From Tupaia tana (taxonomy: Eukaryota > Chordata > Mammalia > Scandentia > Tupaiidae), in NCBI GenBank assembly GCA_026018925.1, contig JAKSZU010000002.1:51263337-51327336 (forward strand): DNA of 64,000 nt. Reading direction: 5' to 3'. Below, one piece after another: positions 34,396 to 46,665 of this stretch (position 1 is its first letter; every line of letters starts with the position of its first letter). Under the pieces are notes generated by a model that saw only the letters and a list, made by a program, of their open reading frames with translations, had not been told where the DNA came from and made no database searches. Made by a program: the position numbers and the translations under genes.

Positions 34396-34600
34396 GGGGC
34401 CAGCAGGTGATGTAGTGGTGAAGGCACTGAATTCCCACATGGCCGACTGCAGTTCAAGTCCTGGACCTGAAGACTTGCTTTCTCACTTGCCCCGCTCTCT
34501 CTGTGTCTCTCTGATAAGCATATGTGCCTTATAGCAAACTAAATAAAAATAACAATAAATAAAATTAATAACTAATTCTTTAAAAAAAATAAGAAAAGAA
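34396..34600 (+). mobile_element. tRNA-SINE short form (S) with L-type tail
   Basis: GGGGCCAGCAGGTGATGTAG head, GCAGTTCAAGTCCTGGACC box B, GACTTGCTTTCTCACTTGCC junction, then GATAAGCATATGTGCCTTAT and AGCAAACTAAATAAAAA tail, which is L-like. Confidence 0.85.
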
Positions 34601-34849
34601 AAAGGCAATGAAGAATGCCTGTGGTCTGGGACACACAGAGCAAGGGAGTGCACATGGCCAGATGAGGCTTCAGAGGTCAGCAGCAACCAGACTAGCCATG
34701 TAGGGCGGTGCGGGGAGAGTGACTATTCTTCCTGGTTTATTCCTGTTGACCTGGAATAATCCATCTTCCTACAATGTCCCAGTTTGGGTGATAAATTATG
34801 TGAGGCCATGTACAAACCAAAACACTATGGGAAACCATATACAAGAATT

Positions 34850-35105
34850 TTAAGGTGCTGTGTATATGCAGGCAGCAGGGAAAAGAGAGAGAGATGGACG
34901 GCAGGCATAGCAGTAATACAACTGGACCCACATGGGAAGGTCCTAGGTTCACATACTGGAATCTCCTTGAGCATGCCAGGTGCACGCATCACATGTGTCT
35001 ATGATCTGGACTGGCTGAGGGTGGCATGAGATTGTGGCATGAGGGAACTTGTTGGGGGTACCTGTCTGTCTGTCTATCTCTCGCTCTTGGAATAAATAAG
35101 CTTGG
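34850..35105 (+). mobile_element. D-family SINE
   Basis: The clearest D copy: GGCAGGCATAGCAGTAATAC, GACCCACATGGGAAGGTCC, GTGTCTATGATCTGGACTGG, GGCATGAGGGAACTTGTTGG, a CTGT tract, and CTCTTGGAATAAATAAG. Confidence 0.7.
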
Positions 35106-35479
35106 GAGAGAAAGAAAGAGAGAGACAAAGATAGTGAGACAGCAATTACAACATGAATTCAAATATGAAGGTTAAATATATCATTGCAAGAGGTACCTTC
35201 ATTTGCAAAGTCTGAGATGTACTTCACAGTTGGTCTCAGGGAACACAAGACATCTGAAGTGATACCAAATTAATGGGCAACAAAACTTTTCTGGCTGAGA
35301 GTGGTAACCCTTGGGCAATTGGTCCTTGCCCTGGCTAAGTCCCAGTTCCCAGCTGCCCTGCAAAGGTAAAGCAAGTTCTGGCCCAAAGGTGTGAGCAGGG
35401 TGGGAGGTACCCCTCTGTATGAAATAGAAGAAGAGAAGGAAAGTAACAGGATAGGCCAGGAATAACTGTTTAAAGAGAA

Positions 35480-35480
<1 letters not shown>

Positions 35481-35523
<43 letters not shown>
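35481..35523. repeat. (TG)n microsatellite
   Basis: About 21 uninterrupted TG units. Confidence 0.95.
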
Positions 35524-35524
<1 letters not shown>

Positions 35525-35565
35525 TGTTGTGTATGAGGAACAGGCACATGTAGAAAAGAGAGGAA

Positions 35566-35832
35566 ACAGGACCAGCAGTTAGCGTAATGGCTATGTCGCT
35601 AGACTCCCATGTAGTCGACCGCAGTTCGAGTCCCAGACCCGGTGGCTTAAACTCACGCCGGGCACATGTGCATGCATGCCCAAGATCCCGAGAGGAGAAT
35701 GGAGGAGAAGGGATTGCGGCATGGCCATCCCCCCTGGGGGATGATTTCTTGCTTTCTGTCTCTCTGTCTGTATCTTTCTGGCGAGTGCACGCACCCTATA
35801 GCAAAAACCTCTCCAAAAAAAGGGAAAAAAAA
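35566..35832 (+). mobile_element. tRNA-SINE long form (L)
   Basis: Complete copy. The 13-bp TSD GAAAAGAGAGGAA lies at 35553-35565 and 35833-35845. Confidence 0.95.
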
Positions 35833-35845
35833 GAAAAGAGAGGAA

Positions 35846-37236
35846 GCTTGGTGTTTAGGGAGAAGGCCAGAGGATGCAGGAAGGAACAGAACGATGACTT
35901 GCCCTGAATTCTCCATGGGCCTTACCCAAGATTCAGTGCAATTACAATGACAGGATGAGAAAGGAAGGAAAAGATGCAGAAATGTTCACAGAGATGAGAG
36001 CAATCAAGGCAAAGTTTAGACAACTACAGCTGAGGAACTCTACCTCCTCATGGGAAGAATCAGCTGACATGCCACTGAAGATGAATTTTACCTAATCCTG
36101 GAGTCCTGAGGTCTTTTCTGGGATTAATACGAATATTATTGCTGTTCCTTCTTTAAATTTTGCTTTGGACCTTTGCTGATCCTTTCGTGTTTAAGCTTTG
36201 ATGATTTTTGTATCAGATGAGTCTGTGCTACTATCTTTTAATCTGATTGTCTTTCCATTCAATCTATAAATTCCTCACCAGGGGAGTTTTATATGTTCGC
36301 ATACAAAGATGATCATTATATACTGCAAATAAAGCATTTTGAGGGTGAAAATATCTTTCACAAGTTGTCTGGTACCTAAAATATCTGAAAATGGCTACAC
36401 ATTTAAAGAGAAAAAATAACTTTGAAAACCTAAAAAAAATATAAAATGTAGGTTTTCATTTCTTTCAGCCCAGCTTTCAGCCTTTTACTTCACTCATACC
36501 AATGCTGAATTAAATGGAATAAATAAAATTGAATGATGTGTATAATAATTTTGGCTCCAAAGAATTGAAATTCATGACATGGAAATTAACAATGAGTCTA
36601 AAATCATCATGAAATAGTCTTAGAACCTTAGCCACCAATATTTAGCCTTGTTATTAAACTGGTTTGATATCTGCCAACCTTCAGGACTTTTCTCGTCTCC
36701 TTTTCCCTACTGGCTATGATAATCCAAATCCTCAAATAGCTATACCCTTCTGTTCTTGAATTATATGGCAAGATGATATATAAGAGTTTATAGATGACTC
36801 CAGAGTTAGCTCAGTGTCAATAAACCTAAAGGTGACCTAGGCCACATATCAGACTATAATGGAAAATAGTGTATTTGGCCCCAAAGCATCATGGATTCAG
36901 CTATCCAGACAATGCTCTGCCCAATGATGTACTAATTAACACCAAAATAGAAAATGATCTAGGACAGTGTGTACTTCAGAACAAGAAGAAGATCTGGAAG
37001 CTACAGGTCATCTCGATCACCAAATCAAAACATGGGTCATAATCAATTGTTTGTTCTTTTAATGGGCTTAGAGAATATGAAAGCAAGCAAGCAGACAGAC
37101 AAATTGGAAGGGAGGAAGGAAGGGAGGAAGAGATAGAGAAATAGAGGGAGGGAGAGAAGGAAGGAGGAAAGAAGTCACAGAGAGTATATTAAGTGTAAAC
37201 ATGTCTACATCACTTTCAATATGATTCAGTATTGGT
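35846..37236. other. Noncoding interval with a polypurine tract
   Basis: No recognised repeat until a purine-rich tract at about 37078-37176. No supported gene. Confidence 0.45.
37078..37176. repeat. Polypurine (GGAA)n-like tract
   Basis: Almost 100 bp of A/G with units such as GGAAGGGAGGAAGG and only a few pyrimidines. Confidence 0.85.
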
Positions 37237-37250
37237 AAAATCTGTGTACT

Positions 37251-37521
37251 GGGACCAGCAGTTAGTGTAATGGCTATGTCGCTGGACTCCCACGTAGTCG
37301 ACCGCGGTTCGAGTCCTGGACCCGGCGGCTTAAACTCACGCCGGGCGCGTGTGCGTGCGTGCCCAAGATCCCGAGAGGAGAATGGAGGAGAAGGGATTGC
37401 GGCGTGGCCATCCCCCCTGGGGGGTGATTTCCTGCTTTCTATCTCTCTGTCTCTCTCTGTCTGTCTGGCGAGCGCACGCGCCCTATAGCAAAAACCTCTC
37501 CAAAAAAAAAAAAAAAAAAAA
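37251..37521 (+). mobile_element. tRNA-SINE long form (L), youngest-looking copy
   Basis: It keeps nearly all CpGs and has the full GCGCACGCGCCCTATAGC end. The TSD AAAATCTGTGTACT is at 37237-37250 and 37522-37535. It shares TTTCCTGCTTTCTATC with the copy at 47473-47746, from which it differs at only about five positions before the tail. Confidence 0.96.
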
Positions 37522-37535
37522 AAAATCTGTGTACT

Positions 37536-37893
37536 AACAAACTAATAATAAATCGGCGATTTATACCTATGTAGAAGAGGCAAAAAACTACCAACGGTCC
37601 TTTCTTTTATACTTTCTGTACCTGTCTGTTTGCCTATAAATCTTCATATTGCCAGTGTACAGAGATGATTTAAGGGAAATAGTTATCAACAACAGTACTG
37701 TGTACTTTTGTTTTTCATCAAGTGTGTCAAGTGGGTTCACATAAGAAATTGTGCTATTTGAATTGAATACATGAAATAGCTGGGGTAATATTTACCTCAA
37801 TCACTTTTCCTACTATCGGGCCAAACATCTGATTCACCAAACTTAAAATTTTGCACTTATTTCCATTATCTGTCTCCTTCAGTCCCTAGATTT
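37536..37893. other. Noncoding interval, nothing recognised
   Basis: About 360 bp with no repeat or gene identified. Confidence 0.4.
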
Positions 37894-37906
37894 TAAAGCT
37901 CATTAA

Positions 37907-38180
37907 TGCAGCCCGCAGTGGTATGGTGTTTAAGGTGGCTGGATCCCACATCACCAACTGTGTAGTTTGAGTCCCAGATCTGGTAGCTTGAAAAACATGC
38001 TAGGCACACGTGGGAACATGTGCCTGTGTGCCCCAAATCCCTAGAGGAGAACAGAGAAGAGATTGCAACAACATGGCCGTCACCCCTGGGGAGTGCTTTC
38101 TCACTCTCTCTCTCTCACTCTCATTGTCTCTCTCCAGCAAGTGCATGTGCCTTTCAGCAAATTAAAAATAAATAAATAAA
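37907..38180 (+). mobile_element. tRNA-SINE long form (C)
   Basis: GGTGGCTGGATCCCACATCA head, GGTAGCTTGAAAAACATGCT junction, CCCCAAATCCCTAGAGG body, CACCCCTGGGGAGTGC core, TGTGCCTTTCAGCAAATT end and (TAAA)n tail. TAAAGCTCATTAA before and TAAGCTCATTA after form the TSD. Confidence 0.9.
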
Positions 38181-38525
38181 TAAGCTCATTAGTTCTTTCC
38201 AATTTCCTTTTCCTATTATTTCTCATTTTCACATCTGTTACCATAATCTCCATAACTTTATTTCCTTAACTATAGGCGTATTTGAGAGTCATTATTACTG
38301 TGGGTCTTCTATCAGACTTACAAAAAGTTCTACTTCCCCCGTTACAGTTTTCATTATTTACTCTGATGTTTCTCAGATTTACAAGAACTAATATAGTTAA
38401 ATTTCTGCTTTCCTGTTTTATTTACTCATTCATTTTCAAAGATGTTCGTTTTTATTATTCAATTTGAAAAGGAATAGAAATCCATTATGACTTAAAGAAC
38501 TAAAATATAAAGTCACTTGTTTTTT

Positions 38526-38795
38526 TGTTTGTTTGTTTTTTGAGAGGTTTTTGCTATAGGGCGTGTGTGCTCGCCAGAAAGACAGAGAGAGACAGAGAGA
38601 CAGAAAGCGAGAAATCACCCCATGGGGGTGGGGGATGGCCACACTGCAATCCCTTCTCCTCCATTCTCCTCTGGGGATCTTGGGCACCCACGCACATGCG
38701 CCTGGCGTGAGTTTAAGCCACTGGTTCTAGGACTCAAACCGTGGTCGACTACATGGGAGTTCAGCAACATAGCCATTATGCTAACTGCTGGTCCC
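38526..38795 (-). mobile_element. tRNA-SINE long form (L)
   Basis: Complete copy ending GCTAACTGCTGGTCCC. AGTCACTTGTTTTT before and ACTCACTTGTTTTT after form the TSD. Confidence 0.93.
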
Positions 38796-39059
38796 AACTC
38801 ACTTGTTTTTAAAAAAATCATTTAATTGTCGCTCTCACACATTCCTTTCTATTTGATCACAGAGACACGGGGAGGAGGAAACTTCTGAAGCAGAGTCATT
38901 CTCTCTGAAATAGCTTCAAAGCTGGAACTAGATGGCCAGAGGATTAAAAAACAAACAAAGAAAAAAGCTGCAAGCCAAAAGACGTGTGTTCAGGTACAGA
39001 AAAGGCTCTAGATCATACATTTGTCTTTCAATAATTTTGGGCAGAGTGCTAATATTCTT

Positions 39060-39978
<919 letters not shown>

Positions 39979-40180
39979 CAGAGTGCTAATATTCTTGCTT
40001 TCTTAAAATATTGACCATTTATTATAGACAGAAAAATAAAAAACATTATTTTTAAAATTTAGCTCTATCTTTTTCTATTATAATACAAAATACTATCTAT
40101 AATTATAAACAACCAACACATTGAACATATTTTACAAAGATGAGAAATCTTTTCAGCCTAACTTAAGAATAGTCTGAACT

Positions 40181-40442
40181 GGGAACCAGCAGTTAGTGTA
40201 ATGACTATGTTGCTGGACTCCCACGTATTTGACCGCGGTTCGTGTCCCGGACCCGGTGGCTTAAAACTCACGCCAGGTGCGTGTGTGTGCGTGCCCAAGA
40301 TCCCGAGAGGAGAATGGAGGAGAAGGGATTGCGGCGTGACCATCCCCCCGGGGGGTGATTTCTCGCTTTCTGTCTCTATGTCTCTCTCTGTCTGTCTGGC
40401 GAGCACACGCGCCCTATAAGCAAAAATCCTCTCCAAAAAAAA
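40181..40442 (+). mobile_element. tRNA-SINE long form (L)
   Basis: Complete copy with CCCCCCGGGGGG palindrome. AAGAATAGTCTGAACT at 40165-40180 and AAGAATAGCCTGAACT just after it form the TSD. Confidence 0.94.
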
Positions 40443-40458
40443 AAGAATAGCCTGAACT

Positions 40459-40883
40459 AAGATTAGCCCTTCAATCTTAAAATTTAGAGGTAAGTTTGGG
40501 ATGCATAAAAGAATTACTGCTATACACACAGTGGGAGTGGGAAGTAAAATTGTGAAATAAATGTAATCATTTATAAACTCTGGTTTTACATTCAAATTGA
40601 TTCTCTTCAGCTAATATCCATATTGACAGGTATTAAGAATCCTTGGTTAGATCCTGTATTTTGATTACTGGCTTAATAATATATCTATAAACTATTAATA
40701 ATACAAAAATATATAAGCCTGTAATTTATAATGAAAATCTCTTTCTCCCTAGAGTTACCACTGTAGCTTCCTAGTGGAAGGAGAAGGAAACCACAAGGCA
40801 ATTTATTTTAAATTCACTAAGGTTTGTTGTTGATTTTTTGGAGGAGTACTACTTCTCTTTTTCCTCTGCAGTGAAGATAAGAA
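40459..40883. other. Noncoding interval, nothing recognised
   Basis: A/T-rich DNA with no gene or repeat identified. Confidence 0.4.
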
Positions 40884-40896
40884 AAATATGTGAATC

Positions 40897-41157
40897 TTTT
40901 TTTTTTTTTTTTAAGATTTTTGAAATAGTGTACTCGCCAGAGAGAAACAGAGACAATGAGAGAGAGAAAGTGAGAAATCACTCCCTGGGGGATTGGCTAT
41001 GCTGCAATCCCTTCTTCTCCCTTCTCCTCTTGGGATTTTGGGCACAGATGCACAGGCACAAGACATGTTTTTCGTGCCACCAGATCCAGGACTTGAATAG
41101 CCGAGTCAGCCATGTGGGATCCAGTACTTTAACCATCACGCCATCTGCTGGCGTGAA
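40897..41157 (-). mobile_element. tRNA-SINE long form (C), head-to-head with the next
   Basis: Poly(T), GTGTACTCGCCAGAGAG, purine tract, CCCTGGGGGATTGGC and head complement CATGTGGGATCCAGTACT to CCATCTGCTGG. AAATATGTGAATC before and AAGTATGTGAATC after form the TSD. Confidence 0.9.
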
Positions 41158-41171
41158 AAAGTATGTGAATC

Positions 41172-41433
41172 CTAGGGATCAGTAGATGGCATAGCAGTTA
41201 CCTTGCTGTACTCCCACACAGCCAACTGCATTTCAAGTCCTAGACCCAGTGGCTTGGGAATCACACCGGGCACGTGTGCGTGCATACCCAAGACCCCAAG
41301 AAGAGAATGGAGGAGAAGGGACTGTGGCGTGGTGATTTCTCACTTCCCCTTTCACTGTCTCTGTCTCTCTTTCTGGCCAGCACCCGTACCCTAAGGCAAA
41401 AACCTCTCAAAAAAAAAAAAAAAAAAAAAAAAA
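41172..41433 (+). mobile_element. tRNA-SINE long form (L), head-to-head with the previous
   Basis: AGGGATCAGTAGATGGCATA head, GCATTTCAAGTCCTAGACCC box B, CCCAAGACCCCAAGAAGAG body, and CGTACCCTAAGGCAAAAACC end with about 27 A. The C/G palindrome region is deleted. Confidence 0.88.
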
Positions 41434-42686
41434 GTCCTTAGACTGGGACAGAACGAAAACGAAAATATGTAGGAATCATACATAAATATACTCTATTTCT
41501 ATAGGAAAGTTTGACCAATTTGAGTAATTAAGATCTGGACATAGAGCATATCACTGAGATCAGCTGATGGCATTTAAATTTTAACAGAAGTAAAATGAAG
41601 CCAAAGAAGTCAACTAGACAGTTTCAGTAATATGTGATATGAGATGGGGAAAAGAGGCCCATGAAGACATCTAAAATGGTAGAAACTCCTAAATCACTTG
41701 AATAACAGATACAAATGAACACAACTGAAGAATAATTTTTAAGAAAACAAAAGAAATAATAACCGTCCGAAGAAGAATACATGGCTAGAGTGAATAACAG
41801 TGCTAAATTTGAAAGTCTCAGAAAGTCCATGCAAGGAAATACTAACTTACCTGGGTCAAGTGTTAATGAAGGTTGAAAATAGAGAAAATGTAAAATTACA
41901 TTCGAAGTAAGGAGGAAATACTAGAATATAAAAGAAACTTCTAGAACTGGGAAAAACTGTAAAAAAACTATCATTATCTACATGGACCTGGGTATTCTGG
42001 TACGATATTAACAAAATCAATTATGTTTCCTTGGACAGGTTTACTTTTTAAATGTATACTTTTAAATTATACTGCATAATTCTTTAATCTGTTGCATTTC
42101 TCATGAACATTTATTATATAAATGATTATGTAACCCTAAGAGCCTGCAGTCTGGTGTTCAGCATCCTCCAGCTTTTATTATTCAGCAAAAGAGCCTGAAC
42201 CTCAGTGTCTTCTCACATACCACAACTTGCCCTCCCCATCTCTAGGTCTCCAGCCTACCTGGGCACAAAGGGATGAGTCAATTTCACTGCAGGCTCCTTC
42301 ACACTGTAACTGACTTCCTCGAGTTCTCACAGCATCCTCCCTGCACAGTGCCCACTGTACCATCATTCCCCAAAGCATCACTAACAAGTAGTCATGGAGT
42401 AAAGAAGTCTTTTATGAACATTTTTGAAGTAAAAGATAGGTACAGCAAGGGGGAAAGAACATTTCCAAAAGCTCCCTGCTAAATATGACTGTTTTTCAAA
42501 TTCAAAGAAAACAAAAAGAATATATAAACACTTCAAAGGAATTTGTCTCATTGATGGCCTCAAAGGCCTCATTCCTGTGACTATATCCCTATCTTATGTG
42601 ATCCTCTCCAGACTTTTCCCTCTCCCCTTGTTTCTGAATCCTGAGATCTTAAAATTTCGCTTCAGAACCCTCAACTACTCTCACTC
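41434..42686. other. Noncoding interval, nothing recognised
   Basis: About 1.25 kb. The stretch near 42130-42480 is less A/T-rich but shows no recognised repeat or frame. Confidence 0.4.
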
Positions 42687-42695
42687 AAAAGTGCT

Positions 42696-42743
<48 letters not shown>

Positions 42744-42749
42744 TATCTT
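42687..42749 (+). mobile_element. Poly(A)-only retroinsertion with TSD
   Basis: A run of 39 A (42701-42739) lies between AAAAGTGCTATCTT (42687-42700) and AAAAGGGCTATCTT (42736-42749), a 14-bp direct repeat with one mismatch. This fits a retrotransposition truncated so early that only the tail was copied. Confidence 0.65.
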
Positions 42750-43633
42750 TTCACAGCCTCAATCCACCCACCAAGATGTCTTCCTGAACAACACGAAACA
42801 GACGCAATACAGGTATGCCAGAAAGTCTCTCTGTCTCTCCAAATCACTTCTCTGCCCTCCTCTACATAGTTTTATGCCTCAAAATACTTACCTCTATGAA
42901 CTGTATCACTAAGATTCCCTTGCCATTTGGCTTCTTCTGATCAGAGGCACCTCCCTGCTAGAATTTATATTGAAAGGACCCAAATTCAAAGGATTAATAG
43001 TAAGAGTGGGAGAGGAGATACGCACTCTGATATACACTACTGAGATTTCAAAATTCTCAAGGATACACAAAAATATCTTAAGCTTCCGAAATATCCTTAA
43101 TTTTGGGAGATGCATGATAAATTATTTAAGAACAAAGTGTTTGTATCTTTTAAGAGGGTCAACAAAAGGAGAGAAAGAGGAAAAAAAAAAAAACAGAAAA
43201 AGCCATTGTGGCAAAATTTGTGAACCTAGATGAAGGGTATATGGTTTGACTGTATAACTGACTATTCAATATTAAAAAACAAAAAACAAAAAAACAGGCT
43301 TCACAGGAAAAAAATCAAATTGGCATAAGACTTTTGTTTACAAACACTAGCTGCTAGAAAATAATGGAATGTCTCTGAGAGAGCATGATTTTAGTCAAAT
43401 ATTCTAATCAACTATAATGAAATCTGAGAACAAAGTAAAAACATTTTCAAATATTCAAGGGCCATAAAGCTTAACTTCTACAAAAACTCCTTTAAAAATT
43501 TAATAATACTGAATATATGCAACTGCAACAACATAGCAACAAAATATTTAAAAAACTAGCCAAGACTGCATCTTCATTACTATCATATTAGTCTACGTAT
43601 TATATTAACTATTGCCAAAACACTGAAATAGCC
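42750..43633. other. Noncoding interval, nothing recognised
   Basis: A/T-rich DNA with short A-runs near 43180 and 43275-43293. No repeat family identified. Confidence 0.4.
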
Positions 43634-43882
43634 TTTTTTTTTAAAGAGAGATTTTTGCTATTGGGTGCATGTGCTTGCTGGAGAAACAAAGAGAGAAAGC
43701 GAGAAATTACCCCCCAGGGGGAATGGCCATGCCAAAATCCCTTCTCCATTCTCTGGGGATTTTTTGCACAGACGCACACACACCAAGAGTGAGTTTTAAG
43801 TTGCTGAGTCTAGGACTTAAACTGCGGTTGACTATGTGGGAGTCCAGCAACATTACCATTACACCATCTGCTGGTCCCATGC
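43634..43882 (-). mobile_element. tRNA-SINE long form (L)
   Basis: GCTATTGGGTGCATGTGCTT, a shortened purine tract, a CCCCCCAGGGGGAAT palindrome, and head complement ending CATCTGCTGGTCCC. AATAGCC before and AATAGCTTTAAA after are TSD-like. Confidence 0.88.
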
Positions 43883-43899
43883 AATAGCTTTAAAAAAAA

Positions 43900-44155
43900 A
43901 TTTTTTTTTTTAAATTTTCTATAGGGTGTTTCAGCTCACTGGGGTGGAGGAAGGGGAGAGAGAGAGAAGTAATGTGAGAAAGCATCCCCCAGGGGGATGC
44001 CATGCCACAATCCTTTTTCCTCTATTTTCTTATTGGGATTTTGGGCAAACATGCACACACACCCTCTGTATTTTTCAAGCTGTTGGGTCTGGGACTTGAG
44101 CTGCACAGTTGGCCATGTGGGATCTAGCCACTTCAATCACCAGGCCCACCAGCTG
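43900..44155 (-). mobile_element. tRNA-SINE long form (C)
   Basis: Begins TTCTATAGGGTGTTTCAGC, has CCCCCAGGGGGATGCC, and ends with head complement GGCCATGTGGGATCTAGCC and CCACCAGCTGGC. Confidence 0.85.
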
Positions 44156-44391
44156 GCACAGCTGTTTTTTATTTTTATTTTATTTTTTTTTTTAAAGAAT
44201 TATCTGGCAGCCTTATTAATACCAATTTCTATATTAATGTCTCTGTCTTGCTCATGTTACATGTGGGCTGCAGTTCTGCTATTCTCAGCCTGGCTCCCTG
44301 TGCCTTCATATTTGGGAAACCAGACTTGAACTTCTAACCTGTAAACTGCCAGGTGTGCACTTGAACATCATAAGAAACTCAAGTATGGGCC

Positions 44392-44905
44392 AGTCAGTGG
44401 CATTCTGGCTAAGGCAGCTGGATCCCATGTGGCTGACTGTGTGGTTTGAGTCCAGGACCCAGTGGCTTGAAAAAAACATGCTGGGGAGACCAGCAGTTAG
44501 CGTAATAGCTATGTCGCTGGACTCCCCATGTGGTCGACCACAGTTCAAGTCCCGGAACCGGTGGCTTTAACTCACGCCGGGCGCATGTGCGTGCGTGCCC
44601 AAGATCCCAAGAGGAGAATGGAGGAGAAGGGATTGCGGCGTGGCCAACCCGCCTGGGGGGTGATTTCTCACTTTCTATCTCTGTCTGTCTGGCGAGTGCA
44701 TGCGCCCTATAGCAAAAAAAGAAAAAAAAAAAAAAAAAAAAGCTGCTGGGCATATGTGTGTGTGTGCTCAAAAAATCCTGATAAAAGGGAGACATGAAGG
44801 AGAAAGGATTTGGGGGTGACCATTCTCCAAGGGGGGCACTTTCTCACCTGTCCCCTTGTTTCTCTCTGGCAGGTGCACATATCCCCTGGCAAAATCTATT
44901 TTTTT
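44392..44905 (+). mobile_element. tRNA-SINE long form (C), split by an L copy
   Basis: The head lies at 44392-44488 (GGGCCAGTCAGTGGCATTCT, GGCAGCTGGATCCCATGTGG). The body and tail resume at about 44742-44905 (GCTGCTGGGCATATGTGT to CACATATCCCCTGGCAAAAT). Confidence 0.85.
44489..44741 (+). mobile_element. tRNA-SINE long form (L), nested
   Basis: Complete copy from GACCAGCAGTTAGCGTAATA to GCGCCCTATAGC plus A-rich tail. It splits an older C copy in the same orientation, and ATGCTGGG / GCTGCTGGG flank it. Confidence 0.92.
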
Positions 44906-44910
44906 AAATA

Positions 44911-44962
44911 CACACACACACACACACACTACACACTCACGCAAAACTCACACACACACAAA
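44911..44962. repeat. (CA)n microsatellite, interrupted
   Basis: CA-rich tract in the A-rich tail of the preceding SINE. Confidence 0.9.
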
Positions 44963-45884
44963 ACTCAAATACAAATAATCATCAGACACTGAAGAAGTAT
45001 CAGAGGACTGAGGAACTAGCTAATGTTTAATCAACAAAAATTTCACTTTATTGGTTTAAAATTCACTAATTTCAACCACTTCAATTTTTTTCTTAAGTTT
45101 AAAGAAAATAAGCTTCATATGCAATGGGTCACTCTATTTAAGCAGTGGAAGTTAATCCTTTTGTGATTATGATCTCTGAAAACCTGATAAAATTTGGACT
45201 ATCCCCCAAGAAAAATGCAGTTTTACATGCCATTAAAGAGACACAAAGACTCCTTAAAAAGTCATCATTCTCAATTAGCAAACCTCTAAATCACAGCATC
45301 TTCCAAAACAAATCTCTACTCTGAAAACTTTCTTGTACTCCTTGGTGAACAAGAATGATTATCCTTTTATGAAATGGAAAAAAAAAAAAAAAGCTCTAAT
45401 TATTAGCATATCAAAAACATAAGTTTTTCCACTTAGTACAGATCTGTAGCAATAAAAGAGAAAGGACTTAGCTAGTTCACTAAGAACTATTTATTTCTGC
45501 CTTCCTAGAGACAAGTTTTATTTACTGATTATCTCTGTGAATTAGTCATAAATATTTGTATTCTACAGTGGGTGATTTCCCTCTATAACCAATGGCTTAC
45601 AAGTATGTTGCTGATCCTTGAGAAATATAATTTCTCTAAGTCATATTTAATTTTTTTAGTAGAAGCTAAGTTTGTTCTCTATACCCCTCAAAAAATCATG
45701 AAATACATACCCAGACTAAAAAATCATTTAAATTTCATTATCATTTTTCTGTTTCATAGTGTATTGTTGACCTTAATCTTTTTTCAAAGAAACATGTAAA
45801 ATGACACAATGGACAGAATAGGCGAGTTAAAATAGTAATTTTTGATACTTGACACTGCATGTTTCCTTATAAAACTGAATCATG
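44963..45884. other. Noncoding interval, nothing recognised
   Basis: A/T-rich DNA without a named repeat or supported gene. Confidence 0.4.
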
Positions 45885-46046
45885 GGCTGGCAGGTGGCGT
45901 GGTTGTTGAGAAACTGAACTCCAACATGGCCAACTGTGGTTCGAGTCCCACACCTGGCAGCTTGCTTTCTCGCTTTCTGTCTGTCTCTCTCTCTCTGGTC
46001 AAATTAAAATAAATAAATAAATTTAAATAAATAATTCTTTTAAAAA
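45885..46046 (+). mobile_element. tRNA-SINE short form (S)
   Basis: GGGCTGGCAGGTGGCGTGGT head, GTGGTTCGAGTCCCACACC box B, CAGCTTGCTTTCTCGCTTTC junction, CTCTGGTCAAATTAAAATAA tail. AACTGAATCAT before and AAAGAATCATA after are TSD-like. Confidence 0.9.
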
Positions 46047-46404
46047 AGAATCATAATCTTAGAGCTCCCATTTGCACAATATATTCAAATTATTACATGG
46101 TTAATGCAAGGAGTTTAAAATAGAGTTACAAGGATGCTTAAGTATATACTTAAACAAAGTTAGCTATGTTAATTTGTGACTTGATTTACATTATGCTAAA
46201 AAGAGCTAAGCCAACATGAGTGGACTATGAAATCAGGCATTTTATTTAGTCAATATTTTTTCAATAAAAATATGGCAACAAAATTTCAATAGATTTAGGG
46301 ACAATAATAAATAAGTAGATTTATATTACGTGTAGTCAACAGAATCAATAAAAAATAGTTTTTAGTTTTAAGAGGGAGGATAGTATTGAAGTAACAGAAC
46401 AAAC

Positions 46405-46665
46405 TTTGAAGACAAAATGACTGGGTTTGAATCCAGAGACGTTAGAAAACTTTTCTGTGCTTCTGCTTCCTCTTATTAAGTGGGTGAGTTAAATGGGTGA
46501 ATGGATGTGTAGAACTTTCAGTGGCACCTGGGGAAAAAAATTCCAGTGCTAAAACAAAAGTTCTATGAGGTAATAATTTTTATTTCTTTTACCCATTGAT
46601 GTATATCTGTGCCTAGAACAGTCCTAAAGATAGTAAGTACTTGTGAAATGAATGACTGATATTAT
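46405..46665 (+). repeat. MIR-like part followed by an L2-type 3-prime end
   Basis: ATGACTGGGTTTGAATCCAG and the TTCTGCTTCCTCTTATTAAG stretch are MIR-like. GTGCCTAGAACAGTCCTAAA and AGTAAGTACTTGTGAAATGA near 46610-46660 are an L2-like end. Both are diverged. Confidence 0.5.

Noticed and set aside
37270..37537. Recurrent protein-like frames with a DPERRMEEKGL or GGDFLLS motif at many places
   Set aside because: They are translations of the same L/C SINE body on either strand and recur wherever a SINE occurs; they are not genes.
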